Assembly: GCA_016178705.1 (NCBI GenBank)
Contig: JACOST010000028.1
Span: forward strand, 580,951-644,950
Length of the DNA: 64,000 nt
Source: Deltaproteobacteria bacterium
GTDB taxonomy: Bacteria; Desulfobacterota; Binatia; HRBIN30; JACQVA1
Direction: 5' to 3'
The notes under the pieces are model-generated. The model was given only the letters and a program-made list of their open reading frames with translations, was not told where the DNA came from and made no database searches. Shown piece by piece: positions 32,631 to 41,158 of the stretch. The stretch's first letter is position 1. Each line of letters starts with the position of its first letter. The translations under genes were made by a program, and so were the position numbers.

Positions 32631-32706
32631 TTGGGAGGGCGAGGCTCCCGCCGAGCCGCCGCACCATCGCCGCGCCGGCGGCTCGCCGGAAGGCTCGCCC
32701 TCCCAA
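32631..32706. repeat. Long imperfect palindrome (REP-like, gggagggcgaggctcccgcc type)
   Basis: Two 30-nt arms (32631-32660 and 32677-32706) are reverse complements apart from a few central mismatches. The outer sequence ttgggagggcgag/ctcgccctcccaa is perfect. Read as coding it gives Gly/Glu/Ala/Pro runs that recur as spurious proteins in other GC-rich genomes. It is probably a dispersed mobile palindrome. Confidence 0.75.
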
Positions 32707-32752
32707 ATTCGGCCACCGATCCATTGTCACATCAGGGCCAACACCCTTCCAA

Positions 32753-33955
32753 TCACGGCACCGCGCCGCCGTCCTTCAGCTTGGCGATCGCTTCCCAATC
32801 GTAACCGAGTTCGAGCAGCACCTCTTCGGTGTGTTGACCACACTCGGGCGACATCGTCGTCGGTGCCCACGGCGTGCCGTGGAAGTCCGCCGGGCTCGCC
32901 AGCATCTCGGCCTCGCCTTCGGCGACGGGAACCTTCACGATTCCGCCGTTCGCGCGCAGTTGCGGATCGTTGACGGCTTCGTCGAGCGACTGCACGGCGG
33001 CCCACCACATGTTCTCGCGATCGAATCGGGCGCACCATTCCGCGAACGGTTTGGTGGCGAACACGCTGTCGAGGACGCGCACGCAGTCGGCGTTGTGTTC
33101 GCGCCGCACGCGGATGTTGCTGAAGCGCGGATCGTCGAGCAGGTCGGGACGATCGATGGCGCGGATGAGATCGGGCCAGTGACGATCGGCTTGCAAGCCC
33201 AGCAACCAGAACCAGCGGCCGTCGCCCGCACAGTACGAGTTCACCAGCGGATTGGGGCAACCAAAACGATCGTACGGCGACTCGACGTAACCGAAGCGGA
33301 GGCGGATGTTCGCGTCCCACCCCATCATGTACAAGCCGTTACGCAGCAGCGAGGTGGTGACGAGCTGACCCTCGCCGGTGCGAGCGCGTGCGACCAGCGC
33401 GCCGCAGACCGCGCTCACCGCCGAGACCGCCGTGAAGTGATCGCCCATCGCGCCGCGTTGCTGCGGTGGCTCGCCGCCTTTGGGTACCAGCGACAGTCCC
33501 ACGCCGGCGCGCGACCAAAACGCCCCAACATCGTAGGCCGCGCGATCGCTATCGTCGCCGGCGGGGCCGTAGCCGCTCACGCTGCAGTAGATGAGGCGCG
33601 GATTGTCTTTGCGCAGCGTGTCGTAGTCGAGCCCCATCCGTTCGAGCCCAGCGAGGCGCACGTTGGAGACGAACACGTCGGCGCGCGCGATCAGTTGCCG
33701 CGCAATCGTCCGGCCCTCGGGTTTGGTGAGGTCGATGGCGATGCTGCGCTTGCCGCGGTTGTCGAGTTCGAACGGCGGATTCATAGGCACGTCGATGCCG
33801 GCTGCTTGAGTAAACAGGCCGCGAAACGGATCGCCGTCGGGCGGCTCGATTTTGACTACGTCGGCGCCCCAATCGGCCATGATCCCAGCGGCGGCGGGGC
33901 CGGCGACCCAGAATCCCAGCTCGACGACGCGGATACCTTCCAACGGACCAGGCAT
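32753..33955 (-). CDS. CaiB/BaiF (family III) CoA transferase
   Basis: A 400-residue enzyme. It starts MPGPLEGIRVVELGFWVAGPAAAGIMADWGADVVKIEPPDGDP, and has LDNRGKRSIAIDLTKPEGRTIA and the catalytic-Asp region DRAAYDVGAFWSRAG with QRGAMGDHFTAVSAVSAVCGAL. Family III enzymes transfer CoA between acids through an aspartyl mixed anhydride. The ATG at 33955 has GGAGGAAGG just upstream. Alongside the neighbouring enoyl-CoA hydratase and luciferase-like enzymes it suggests catabolism of an acid or terpenoid-like compound. Confidence 0.93.
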   Translation of the reverse strand: MPGPLEGIRVVELGFWVAGPAAAGIMADWGADVVKIEPPDGDPFRGLFTQAAGIDVPMNPPFELDNRGKRSIAIDLTKPEGRTIARQLIARADVFVSNVRLAGLERMGLDYDTLRKDNPRLIYCSVSGYGPAGDDSDRAAYDVGAFWSRAGVGLSLVPKGGEPPQQRGAMGDHFTAVSAVSAVCGALVARARTGEGQLVTTSLLRNGLYMMGWDANIRLRFGYVESPYDRFGCPNPLVNSYCAGDGRWFWLLGLQADRHWPDLIRAIDRPDLLDDPRFSNIRVRREHNADCVRVLDSVFATKPFAEWCARFDRENMWWAAVQSLDEAVNDPQLRANGGIVKVPVAEGEAEMLASPADFHGTPWAPTTMSPECGQHTEEVLLELGYDWEAIAKLKDGGAVP

Positions 33956-33977
33956 TCCTTCCTCCTCCTCGGAGAAG

Positions 33978-34012
33978 TCAAAAGTCAAAAGGCAAAACGC
34001 AAAAGTTCAACC
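33978..34012. repeat. Degenerate heptameric tandem repeat
   Basis: agtcaaa agtcaaa aggcaaa acgcaaa agttcaa, a 7-bp period over about 35 bp in the gap between the luciferase-like gene and the CoA transferase. Low-complexity repeat of unknown function. Confidence 0.5.
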
Positions 34013-34021
34013 CCGAAGATG

Positions 34022-35038
34022 TCAGCGAAAGTTGGGCATGACTTCCTTCGCAAAGCGCCGCAGCAACTCGGGATCGTACGGCGGCTCGATGTGGACGATG
34101 ACGTGCGTGACACCGGCGTCGACGTAGCTGCGAATCTTGTCGGTGATCTCTTGCGCCGACCCCGCCAACATCGCGGTCTGCGCGCCTTTGCCGGCCGCGG
34201 CGCGTGCCCCGATTCCTATGGCGGCACCGGCGAATGGAATGTCGGTGATCTTGTACAGGATGAGGAAGGCTGAAACCTCGGGTTCGCACGGGGCGCGGCC
34301 GATGCGCTGACACTCATCGTGGACGATCTGCATGCGCTTCTTGATGCCGGCAGGCGTGACGCCGATGGGCACGTTCCAGCCGTCGGCGTACTTTGCGACC
34401 AGCGGCATGATCCACTTCTTCCCTTTGCCGCCGATGACGATCGGCGGATGCGGTTGCTGGACAGACTTGGGATTGAACGGTGCGTGATCGAGCGTGTAGT
34501 ACTTGCCCGCGAACGACGGGTGGTCGGCAGTCCACAACTTGGTGATGACTTCGAGCGCTTCGCCCAAGCGGTCGGCGCGCTCCTTGGCGCTGTAGAACGG
34601 AAAGCCATAGGCTGTGTGATCGCGTTCGAACCAGGCGGCGCCGATGCCGAGGTAGACGCGACCGTTGCTGATCTGATCCACCGTCGTCACCATCTTCGCC
34701 AGCAGCGCCGGGTTGCGGTAGGTGTTGCCTGTCACCAACGTGCCGATGCGCAACTTGGTGGTTTGCGTTGCTAGCGCGCTCAGGAGCGTCCAGCCTTCAA
34801 GGCACGGACCATCTTGATTGCCACGGATCGGGATGAAGTGATCGAAGTCCCATGCGCTGTCGAAGCCGAGTGCCTCGGCTTCCTTCCAGATCGCAACCAG
34901 ATCTTGGTACGTGGTGTCCTGCTGGCCGGTCTGGATGCCGAAGAGGATTTTCTTCTTGGCCGCGGCAGGCGGCTCGCTCTGAGCGATTGCCGTGCTGAGC
35001 AGTCCGAGAACGAGTATTGCCGAAAGCGTCACTCGCAT
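34022..35038 (-). CDS. Exported luciferase-like (LLM class, F420- or FMN-dependent) oxidoreductase
   Basis: A 338-residue TIM-barrel flavin/F420 enzyme. Residues 1-20 are a clear Sec-type signal peptide (…LLSTAIAQ). The rest has the LLM features ILFGIQTGQQDTTYQDLVAIWKEAEALGFDSAWDFDHF, LRIGTLVTGNTYRNPALLAKMVTTVDQISNGRVYLGIGAAWFERDHTAYGF and PPIVIGGKGKK. Most LLM proteins are cytoplasmic, so export is unusual. Cofactor and substrate cannot be read. Divergent promoters cannot be resolved. Confidence 0.87.
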   Translation of the reverse strand: MRVTLSAILVLGLLSTAIAQSEPPAAAKKKILFGIQTGQQDTTYQDLVAIWKEAEALGFDSAWDFDHFIPIRGNQDGPCLEGWTLLSALATQTTKLRIGTLVTGNTYRNPALLAKMVTTVDQISNGRVYLGIGAAWFERDHTAYGFPFYSAKERADRLGEALEVITKLWTADHPSFAGKYYTLDHAPFNPKSVQQPHPPIVIGGKGKKWIMPLVAKYADGWNVPIGVTPAGIKKRMQIVHDECQRIGRAPCEPEVSAFLILYKITDIPFAGAAIGIGARAAAGKGAQTAMLAGSAQEITDKIRSYVDAGVTHVIVHIEPPYDPELLRRFAKEVMPNFR

Positions 35039-35135
35039 GTGCGACCTCCCGTGGGTTGGCGTGCCAGGCCGGGATCATTGCGCCAAGCGGGGGTGGGAAT
35101 CAATCGTGAAGTTCGGGTCGGTGCGTGGTGACGCG

Positions 35136-35961
35136 TCAGTCGATGCGCTGTCCCTTCTTGACGGTGGGGTGTTCGAGCCAGGCGCGGCGTTGCTCGAACG
35201 GCAAATCAATGTACGTCTTCATTGCTCGCACGGCATCGTCAGTGAGCATAGTCTCGAGGAAGGCCGCACCCTCAATTGCGAGCCCCGCGGTCAGGTCGGT
35301 ATCGCTGCCTTCATAGATCGCGCGCTTCGCTTGTGCGATCGCGACTGGCGCCATTGCGGCCATTTCGTGCGCGATCGCACGCGCGCGGCCGAGCGCGTCA
35401 TCGACGACTTCGTGCACCAGTCCGAGACCAAGCGCCTCGTCGGGTGTGACAATGCGACCGCGTAGGACGAATTCGATTGCGCGGCCGGCGCCGATGAGGC
35501 GCGCCAAGCGTTGCGTCCCGCTCCCGCCGGGGAGAATAGCCAACTTCGTCTCGGGCAGACCGAAGCGGTGATCGCCGCGCTGCGCGATGCGAATGTCGCA
35601 GGCGAGAGAGAGTTCGAAGCCTCCACCCTTTGGTATCGCCGTTCATCGCCACGATCACCGGTTTGGGCAGATCGCGCAGCCGTTGGAGCATCGCGTGATA
35701 GCCGCCGGTCAGGGCGGTGCCGATACCGCGCAGCGCCTCGCGATTGCTCGCCAGCGCGTGCAATTCCTCGACGCTGTAGTGGGTGATGAACTTGCCAGGC
35801 ATTCCTCCGGTGAGGACGACGGCCCGCACGATCGGGTCGGACCATGCCTCGATCAGCTCGCTGAGTTCGCGCGTGCCGTCGGCGCAGAAATAGTTCATCG
35901 GCGGGTTGTGATAGGTGGCGACCACGACGGCATCGGTGGTGTCGATGCTCCAGAGACTCAT
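35136..35961 (-). pseudogene. Enoyl-CoA hydratase/isomerase, single-base frameshift
   Basis: Two overlapping frames together make one crotonase. The first part (MSLWSIDTTDAVVVATYHNPPMNYF … VIVAMNGDTKG) runs to about 35625. The second part continues as RFGLPETKLAILPGGSGTQRLARLIGAGRAIEFVLRGRIVTPDEALGLG. Joining AAAGGG to GGAGGC by removing one T (minus strand; A at 35625 on the plus strand) restores NGDTKGGGFELSLACDIRIAQRG. Both catalytic glutamates are then present (GLPE and AIEF). Either a real frameshift/pseudogene or an assembly error. Beta-oxidation-type hydration of enoyl-CoA is the expected reaction. Confidence 0.85.
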
Positions 35962-36033
35962 GCGGCCCCTCCATTGCGGGTTGTGGATTTGAGATTGCGG
36001 ATTGCCGGATGTGGGATGCGATCGTTCATCGCA

Positions 36034-37425
36034 TTAGATCGCTACTGTGTCGCTCAGTGCCGGGCAAGTGGCCTTGACGCCCATATCTTGTTCGATGCGG
36101 GCGTGGAGCGCATTCCGCGCAGTGGGTTCGCCGTGGGTGAGGAAGATGCGCGGTGATGCAGCGCGGAAGTTGGAGGCCCAGGCGACCAGTTGCGATTGAC
36201 CGGCATGCGCTGAGAAGCCTCCAAGCGTGTGCACGCGCGCGCGGACTGCGAAGCGCTCGCGCATCAATGAGATCGTGCGTGCGCCATCGACGAGGGCGCG
36301 GCCAGGTGTGCCCTGCGCCTGAAAGCCGACAAACACGATGTGAACGTCCGGTCGCCAGACGTTGTGTTTCAGATGGTGCAGGATACGCCCGCCGGTACAC
36401 ATGCCCGAGGCGGAGAGAATCACCGCGCCGTGGTCGACGGCATTGAGCGCCTGCGATTCCTGCGCGCTGCGGGTGAAGTGAAGAGTCGGGAAGTCGAGCG
36501 GCGTATCGCCGCGTTCGATCATTGCCCACGTGTCGGCGTCGAACAGCTCACGATGGCGTCGGTATAGCTCGGTGGCCGCGATCGCCATCGGACTGTCGAC
36601 ATAAACCGGTACGTCAGCGAGTCGACCTTGGCGATGTAAGCGACCGAGATGGTAGATGAGATCCTGGCTGCGTCCGACGGCGAACGACGGGATCAACACC
36701 TTGCCGCCAGAGGTGCGCGCGTCGGCGAGGATGGTCGCAAGCTCTTCGATGGTGTCGGTCAGCGGCCGATGGTCGCGATCGCCGTAGGTGGATTCCAGCA
36801 CCAGCACATCCGCCTGCGTCAACACGGCGGGATCGCGGAGCAATGGCGTGCCGGAGTTGCCGAGGTCGCCGGAGAAGACCAGCCGGCGGCGCTGCCGATC
36901 ATCCTCGACCGTGAGTTCGATGATCGACGACCCCAAGATATGGCCGGCATCACACAGCCGTAGCGTGACGCCGGGCGCAATGGTGCGCGGCGTGTCGTAC
37001 GCGATTGGTTTGAATTGGTTGAGCGCCTGCGCCACGTCGGCTTGTGTATAGAGCGGCTGGACCGGGGCTTTGCCGTGCCGTTGGCGCTTGCGGCTGTAGC
37101 GCTGGGCATCGTGTTCTTGCAGGTGGGCGGCGTCGGGCAGCAAGATCGCGCACAGATCGATCGTCGCCGGTGTTGCGAAGATGGGGCCGGCGTATCGGCT
37201 GCGTGGCAGCAGCGGCAGGCGTCCCGAGTGATCGATGTGGCCGTGCGACAGCACCACGGCATCCACGGTGCCAGGATCGAATGGCGGTGGTCGACGGTTG
37301 CGCGCTTCAGCGGCAGGGCCACCTTGATACAACCCGAAGTCGACGACGATCCGTGCGCGCTCGGTTTGGAGGAGATAGCACGAGCCGGTGACCTCCCCAG
37401 CTGCGCCATGGAAGGTGAGGTTCAT
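36034..37425 (-). CDS. MBL-fold/beta-CASP RNA-processing nuclease
   Basis: A 463-residue metallo-beta-lactamase protein. HGHIDH at residues 61-66 is the HxHxDH metal motif. It has the middle GHILGSS, FSGDLGNSGTPLL and a beta-CASP domain with VLIPSFAVGRSQDLIYHLGRLHR, the ILSASGMCTGGRILHHLKHN motif and the C-terminal HTLGGFSAHAGQSQLVAW with FLTHGE. This is the YSH1/CPSF73-like bacterial group, possibly acting on RNA. ATG at 37425. No export signal. Confidence 0.92.
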   Translation of the reverse strand: MNLTFHGAAGEVTGSCYLLQTERARIVVDFGLYQGGPAAEARNRRPPPFDPGTVDAVVLSHGHIDHSGRLPLLPRSRYAGPIFATPATIDLCAILLPDAAHLQEHDAQRYSRKRQRHGKAPVQPLYTQADVAQALNQFKPIAYDTPRTIAPGVTLRLCDAGHILGSSIIELTVEDDRQRRRLVFSGDLGNSGTPLLRDPAVLTQADVLVLESTYGDRDHRPLTDTIEELATILADARTSGGKVLIPSFAVGRSQDLIYHLGRLHRQGRLADVPVYVDSPMAIAATELYRRHRELFDADTWAMIERGDTPLDFPTLHFTRSAQESQALNAVDHGAVILSASGMCTGGRILHHLKHNVWRPDVHIVFVGFQAQGTPGRALVDGARTISLMRERFAVRARVHTLGGFSAHAGQSQLVAWASNFRAASPRIFLTHGEPTARNALHARIEQDMGVKATCPALSDTVAI

Positions 37426-37445
37426 CCGGGTTCGCCGAGTCGCGT

Positions 37446-39758
37446 TTACTGCTGGCCGTGAATGGCCGCGGGCTCCGTGGGCACCCAGACGCAGAAGGTC
37501 GTGCCCTGTCCAACCTGGCTGTCGACGGCGAGCGTGCCACCGAGCAGATCGAGCAGTCGCCGCACGATGTAGAGGCCAAGGCCGGCGCCGCCGTGGCGGC
37601 GGTGGATCGACGTGTCGGCTTGGCGAAAGGGCTCGAAGATGATCGACAGCGCCTCGCGCGGGATACCGAGCCCCGTGTCGCTGACGCAGAACTGAATGCC
37701 GGGTTGCTCGTCGTGTGCGCACGCTTGTACCTGCACAGTCACGTGCCCCGCATCGGTGAACTTCAGCGCGTTGGCGATGAGGTTTTTGAGCACGACCTTG
37801 AGCTTGACGCGATCCGTGCGCAGCAGCGGCAGATCGATCGGGAGCAGCCAGGCGAAGTTCACGCCCGGTTTCTGGCGGAGTTCGCGAGTTTCGATGTCCA
37901 GCTCGCTGGCGATGTCGCTCACCGCGACGTCGCTGAGGTCAACCGGCACTTGCCCCGCTTCGAGACGGCCGACATCGAGTGTGGCGTTGATGAGTTCCAG
38001 CAGGTTGTGTGCGTTTTGGCCGATGCGCCGCGCGGTGTCCGCCTGCTCGGGTGTCAGGGCGCCGAAGGCGAGATCGAGGAGGAGTTGATTGTAGCCCAAG
38101 ATGACGTTGAGCGGCGTGCGCAGTTCGTGCGACATCGTCGCCAGAAAATCAGACTTGAGGTGATTGGCGCGTTCCAGTTCTTCGAGCGTGCGTGCGTGTT
38201 CGAGGGCGAGCGAGGCCAAGTGCGTGATGCCGCGTACGAGCCGCTCCTGTTGTGTCGTGAATGGTTCCTCCCGCCCGCGATAACCGGCGACCAGCATACC
38301 GACGATGCGCGCGCCGCGCAGCAGCGGGACATACATCGCCCGGGTGACGGCGGCGTCGCCAGCGAAGACGGGGAGTGGGAACGAGGGCAATTGCGCGCGC
38401 GAGAATTGAATCAAACCCGGACCGTTGACGAGGCGGGTAAGCAAATTGGTGGTGGTGCTGTGCGGTAGTTTGACCACTCGCAGCGCCTCGATTTGCTCGC
38501 GGGTGTGCCCGTGCGACGACATCAGCTCAAACCCATCGTCCTGCGTGCGCGGGAGCCAGGTGTGGCTCCAGTCGCATCCCAGCAGTTCGGTAGTGAACTG
38601 ACACAGCCGATCGAGAATCACCGGCGTGTCCAACGACGAGATGATCTCTTGCCCAACATTCACCAACGCCGCCGAAAGTTCCGCTTCCTCCCGTTGCGTG
38701 CGAAACAGCTCGGTCGCATCGACCGCGACGGCGAGCTGTCCCGTAATGGCTTCCAGCAACTGGACCTGGCTGGTGTCGAAGCGGTGGCCGGCTTGTGTCC
38801 GCATTGCCACTAGCGCCCCGAGCAATGGCCCGCGGACGATCAGCGGGGCGATCGCCAGCGAGGAGAGCCCGAAGTGCGCGAGGATGGCTGCCGGGAAGAT
38901 GTTCTGCTCCACACCGTCGTTGATCACCACGGTTTCGCCGTTCCAGATCGACTCGATCAGCGGCTCACCGCGCCGGAACTCCAGCCCGGCAGCGTCGCCG
39001 AGGAGCGAGGCTGGCATGCCGTAGTGGCTGAAGATGCGGAAAACTTCACGTTCAGGATCCCAACAGAAGCTGCAGATGCGCTCGCACAGCAGCAGCTCCG
39101 CGGCGCGCCGTTGCACGCGATCGAACAGTTTGTCCAACTCGACCGTGCCGGTGATGTCGCGCGCGACCTGCAGTAAGGCGGCGGCCTTCTGCTCGGCGCG
39201 CTTGCGCTCCATCGCGGTCGCAATCACGTTGGCCACGGCTTGCAGGAAATGAACGTCGCTTTCGCCAAAGTGACGGCGCGCGGTGGCGTGCGCGGCCACA
39301 ACGCCCAACGACCGCTCTTGCCCTTGCAGACGGACGCTGAGGCTGCTGACGATGCGGCGAGTCTCGCGCAGCGCCACGTCGCGGAAGCGTTTCTCGCTGG
39401 CGAAATCTTCGACGATTACCGGCGTGTCGCTGCTGAGCGTGTAGCCCGCCAACGATTCCGTATCTCCACCGATGGCGACCCGCAGCACGAGGCCATCATC
39501 GGTACCGACTACAGCCCGTTGCGTGAAGGCGTCGCCGCTCGGGAGCAACTCGAGGACCTGACAGTAGGCGACGCCAAGCACTTGCGCGACTAGCGCCACC
39601 GCGTCCCGCATCAACACGGAGAGATCGGTGACGATCAGGGCGCGTTGCCCGAGCGCGGCAACCGCCCGCAGTCGATCGCCATCGTAGCTATCCGCGTCCA
39701 CGGGGGAGTTAACTCGGGTGCTTGCGGGTAATGTGTGGGGACGTAAGTCGCGGGTCAT
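37446..39758 (-). CDS. Triple-GAF hybrid-less histidine kinase
   Basis: A 770-residue cytoplasmic kinase: three GAF domains (roughly residues 35-185, 190-355 and 365-530), HisKA with [19 protein letters not shown] (His544), and HATPase_c with [24 protein letters not shown] and [19 protein letters not shown]. No TM helices and no receiver domain. It resembles the 622-residue kinase at 30152 in its HisKA-HATPase half, so the two may be paralogues. It could feed the lone receiver near 32 kb; no receiver lies next to it. Confidence 0.92.
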   Translation of the reverse strand: MTRDLRPHTLPASTRVNSPVDADSYDGDRLRAVAALGQRALIVTDLSVLMRDAVALVAQVLGVAYCQVLELLPSGDAFTQRAVVGTDDGLVLRVAIGGDTESLAGYTLSSDTPVIVEDFASEKRFRDVALRETRRIVSSLSVRLQGQERSLGVVAAHATARRHFGESDVHFLQAVANVIATAMERKRAEQKAAALLQVARDITGTVELDKLFDRVQRRAAELLLCERICSFCWDPEREVFRIFSHYGMPASLLGDAAGLEFRRGEPLIESIWNGETVVINDGVEQNIFPAAILAHFGLSSLAIAPLIVRGPLLGALVAMRTQAGHRFDTSQVQLLEAITGQLAVAVDATELFRTQREEAELSAALVNVGQEIISSLDTPVILDRLCQFTTELLGCDWSHTWLPRTQDDGFELMSSHGHTREQIEALRVVKLPHSTTTNLLTRLVNGPGLIQFSRAQLPSFPLPVFAGDAAVTRAMYVPLLRGARIVGMLVAGYRGREEPFTTQQERLVRGITHLASLALEHARTLEELERANHLKSDFLATMSHELRTPLNVILGYNQLLLDLAFGALTPEQADTARRIGQNAHNLLELINATLDVGRLEAGQVPVDLSDVAVSDIASELDIETRELRQKPGVNFAWLLPIDLPLLRTDRVKLKVVLKNLIANALKFTDAGHVTVQVQACAHDEQPGIQFCVSDTGLGIPREALSIIFEPFRQADTSIHRRHGGAGLGLYIVRRLLDLLGGTLAVDSQVGQGTTFCVWVPTEPAAIHGQQ

Positions 39759-39971
39759 CAGCGGATCGTGCCTGCGGCGATAGTAGCTAACTGGTTGCGG
39801 GCTGGAAAGCGATTTAGCGGTCCGTCCGGGGAAACTCCCTCGGTTATAGGGTCACAAACGGGGCACTCTGCTGCGATCGCTCGGGTGCGACACGGACAGC
39901 CGCCGCGGCTTGCCTGAACCCCGCCTCAGCTATACAACGGCGCATCCTTGAACCTTGCGGAGCATACTCTC

Positions 39972-41147
39972 ATGTCCATGAACCGCCTCGATTTCGGAAT
40001 CTTTCTCGCCCCCTTCCATCCGGTCAGTGAGAACCCGACGCTGTCGTTGCAGCGCGACTTCGAGTTGATCGAGTGGCTCGATCGCCTCGGTTACGACGAA
40101 GCGTGGATTGGCGAACACCACTCCGCGGGCTACGAGATCATCGCCTCACCCGAGGTGTTCATTGCCGCCGCTGCCGAGCGCACGCGCCACATCCGTCTGG
40201 GTACGGGGGTGTCGTCGGTGCCGTATCACCATCCGTTGATGTTGGCCGACCGCATCATGCAACTCGATCATCAGACGCGCGGTCGCGTGATGTTCGGCGT
40301 CGGGCCGGGCGCGCTGCCGTCGGACGCGTTCATGATGGGTATCGACGTGATGCGCCAGCGCGAGATGATGGACGAGGCGATCGCTGCGCTGGTGCCATTG
40401 CTGCGCGGCGAAACCGTCACGATGGAAACCGACTGGTTCAAGCTGCGTGACGCGCAGCTACAACTGCGGCCGTATACACAGCCACACATCGAGATCGCGG
40501 TTGCCTCGCAAGTCTCGCCCTCCGGCGCGCGTGCGGCCGGCAAGTACGGACTCAGCTTGCTGTCGATCGGCGCCACCACGACCGGTGGCTTCAACGCACT
40601 TGCCGCTAATTGGGAGATCTGTGAGGGCAAGGCTGCCGAGTACCGGCAAGCCGTCGATCGCAATCGCTGGCGCTTGGTCGGCCCCATGCACATTGCCGAG
40701 ACGCGCGAGCAGGCGCGCGAGGATGTTCGGTTCGGATTGGAACAGTGGCTCGACTATTTCCGCCGGGTTGCCGCATTGCCACTCGCACCCGAAGGCTCGA
40801 TCGACGACGCGGTCGATGCAATGAACGACAGCGGCCTGGCGGTCATCGGCGACGTGAATGATGCGATCGCGCAGATCGAGCGGCTCAAGACGCAGTCGGG
40901 TGGCTTCGGCTGCTTCCTGCAGATGGCGCACGAGTGGGCCGACCGCGAGGCCACGCGCAAGAGCTACGAACTGATCGCCCGCTACGTGATGCCGCACTTC
41001 CAGAATGCAACCGTGGCGACGGTGAAGTCGCGTGACTGGGCAGCCGAGAATCGCCCGCAGTTCATCGGCACCGCCGTACAAGCGATCATGACCGAGATCT
41101 CCAAACACGCCGCCGAGCAAGAAGAGAAAATCAAGAAGGCGAGCTGA
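39972..41147 (+). CDS. LLM class flavin-dependent oxidoreductase (limonene monooxygenase-like)
   Basis: A 391-residue bacterial luciferase-type enzyme. It has the start MSMNRLDFGIFLAPFHPVSENPTLSLQRDFELIEWLDRLGYDEAWIGEHHSAGYE, with the EHHS motif, then LGTGVSSVPYHHPLMLADRIMQLDHQTRGRVMFGVGPGALPSDAFMMGI. Close in style to limonene 1,2-monooxygenase and similar flavin-dependent enzymes. Preceding bases TTGCGGAGCATACTCTC include a GGAG. A 213-bp gap with no gene lies upstream (39759-39971), presumably the promoter region for both divergent genes. Confidence 0.9.
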   Translation: MSMNRLDFGIFLAPFHPVSENPTLSLQRDFELIEWLDRLGYDEAWIGEHHSAGYEIIASPEVFIAAAAERTRHIRLGTGVSSVPYHHPLMLADRIMQLDHQTRGRVMFGVGPGALPSDAFMMGIDVMRQREMMDEAIAALVPLLRGETVTMETDWFKLRDAQLQLRPYTQPHIEIAVASQVSPSGARAAGKYGLSLLSIGATTTGGFNALAANWEICEGKAAEYRQAVDRNRWRLVGPMHIAETREQAREDVRFGLEQWLDYFRRVAALPLAPEGSIDDAVDAMNDSGLAVIGDVNDAIAQIERLKTQSGGFGCFLQMAHEWADREATRKSYELIARYVMPHFQNATVATVKSRDWAAENRPQFIGTAVQAIMTEISKHAAEQEEKIKKAS

Positions 41148-41158
41148 TCGGCAGCCCC

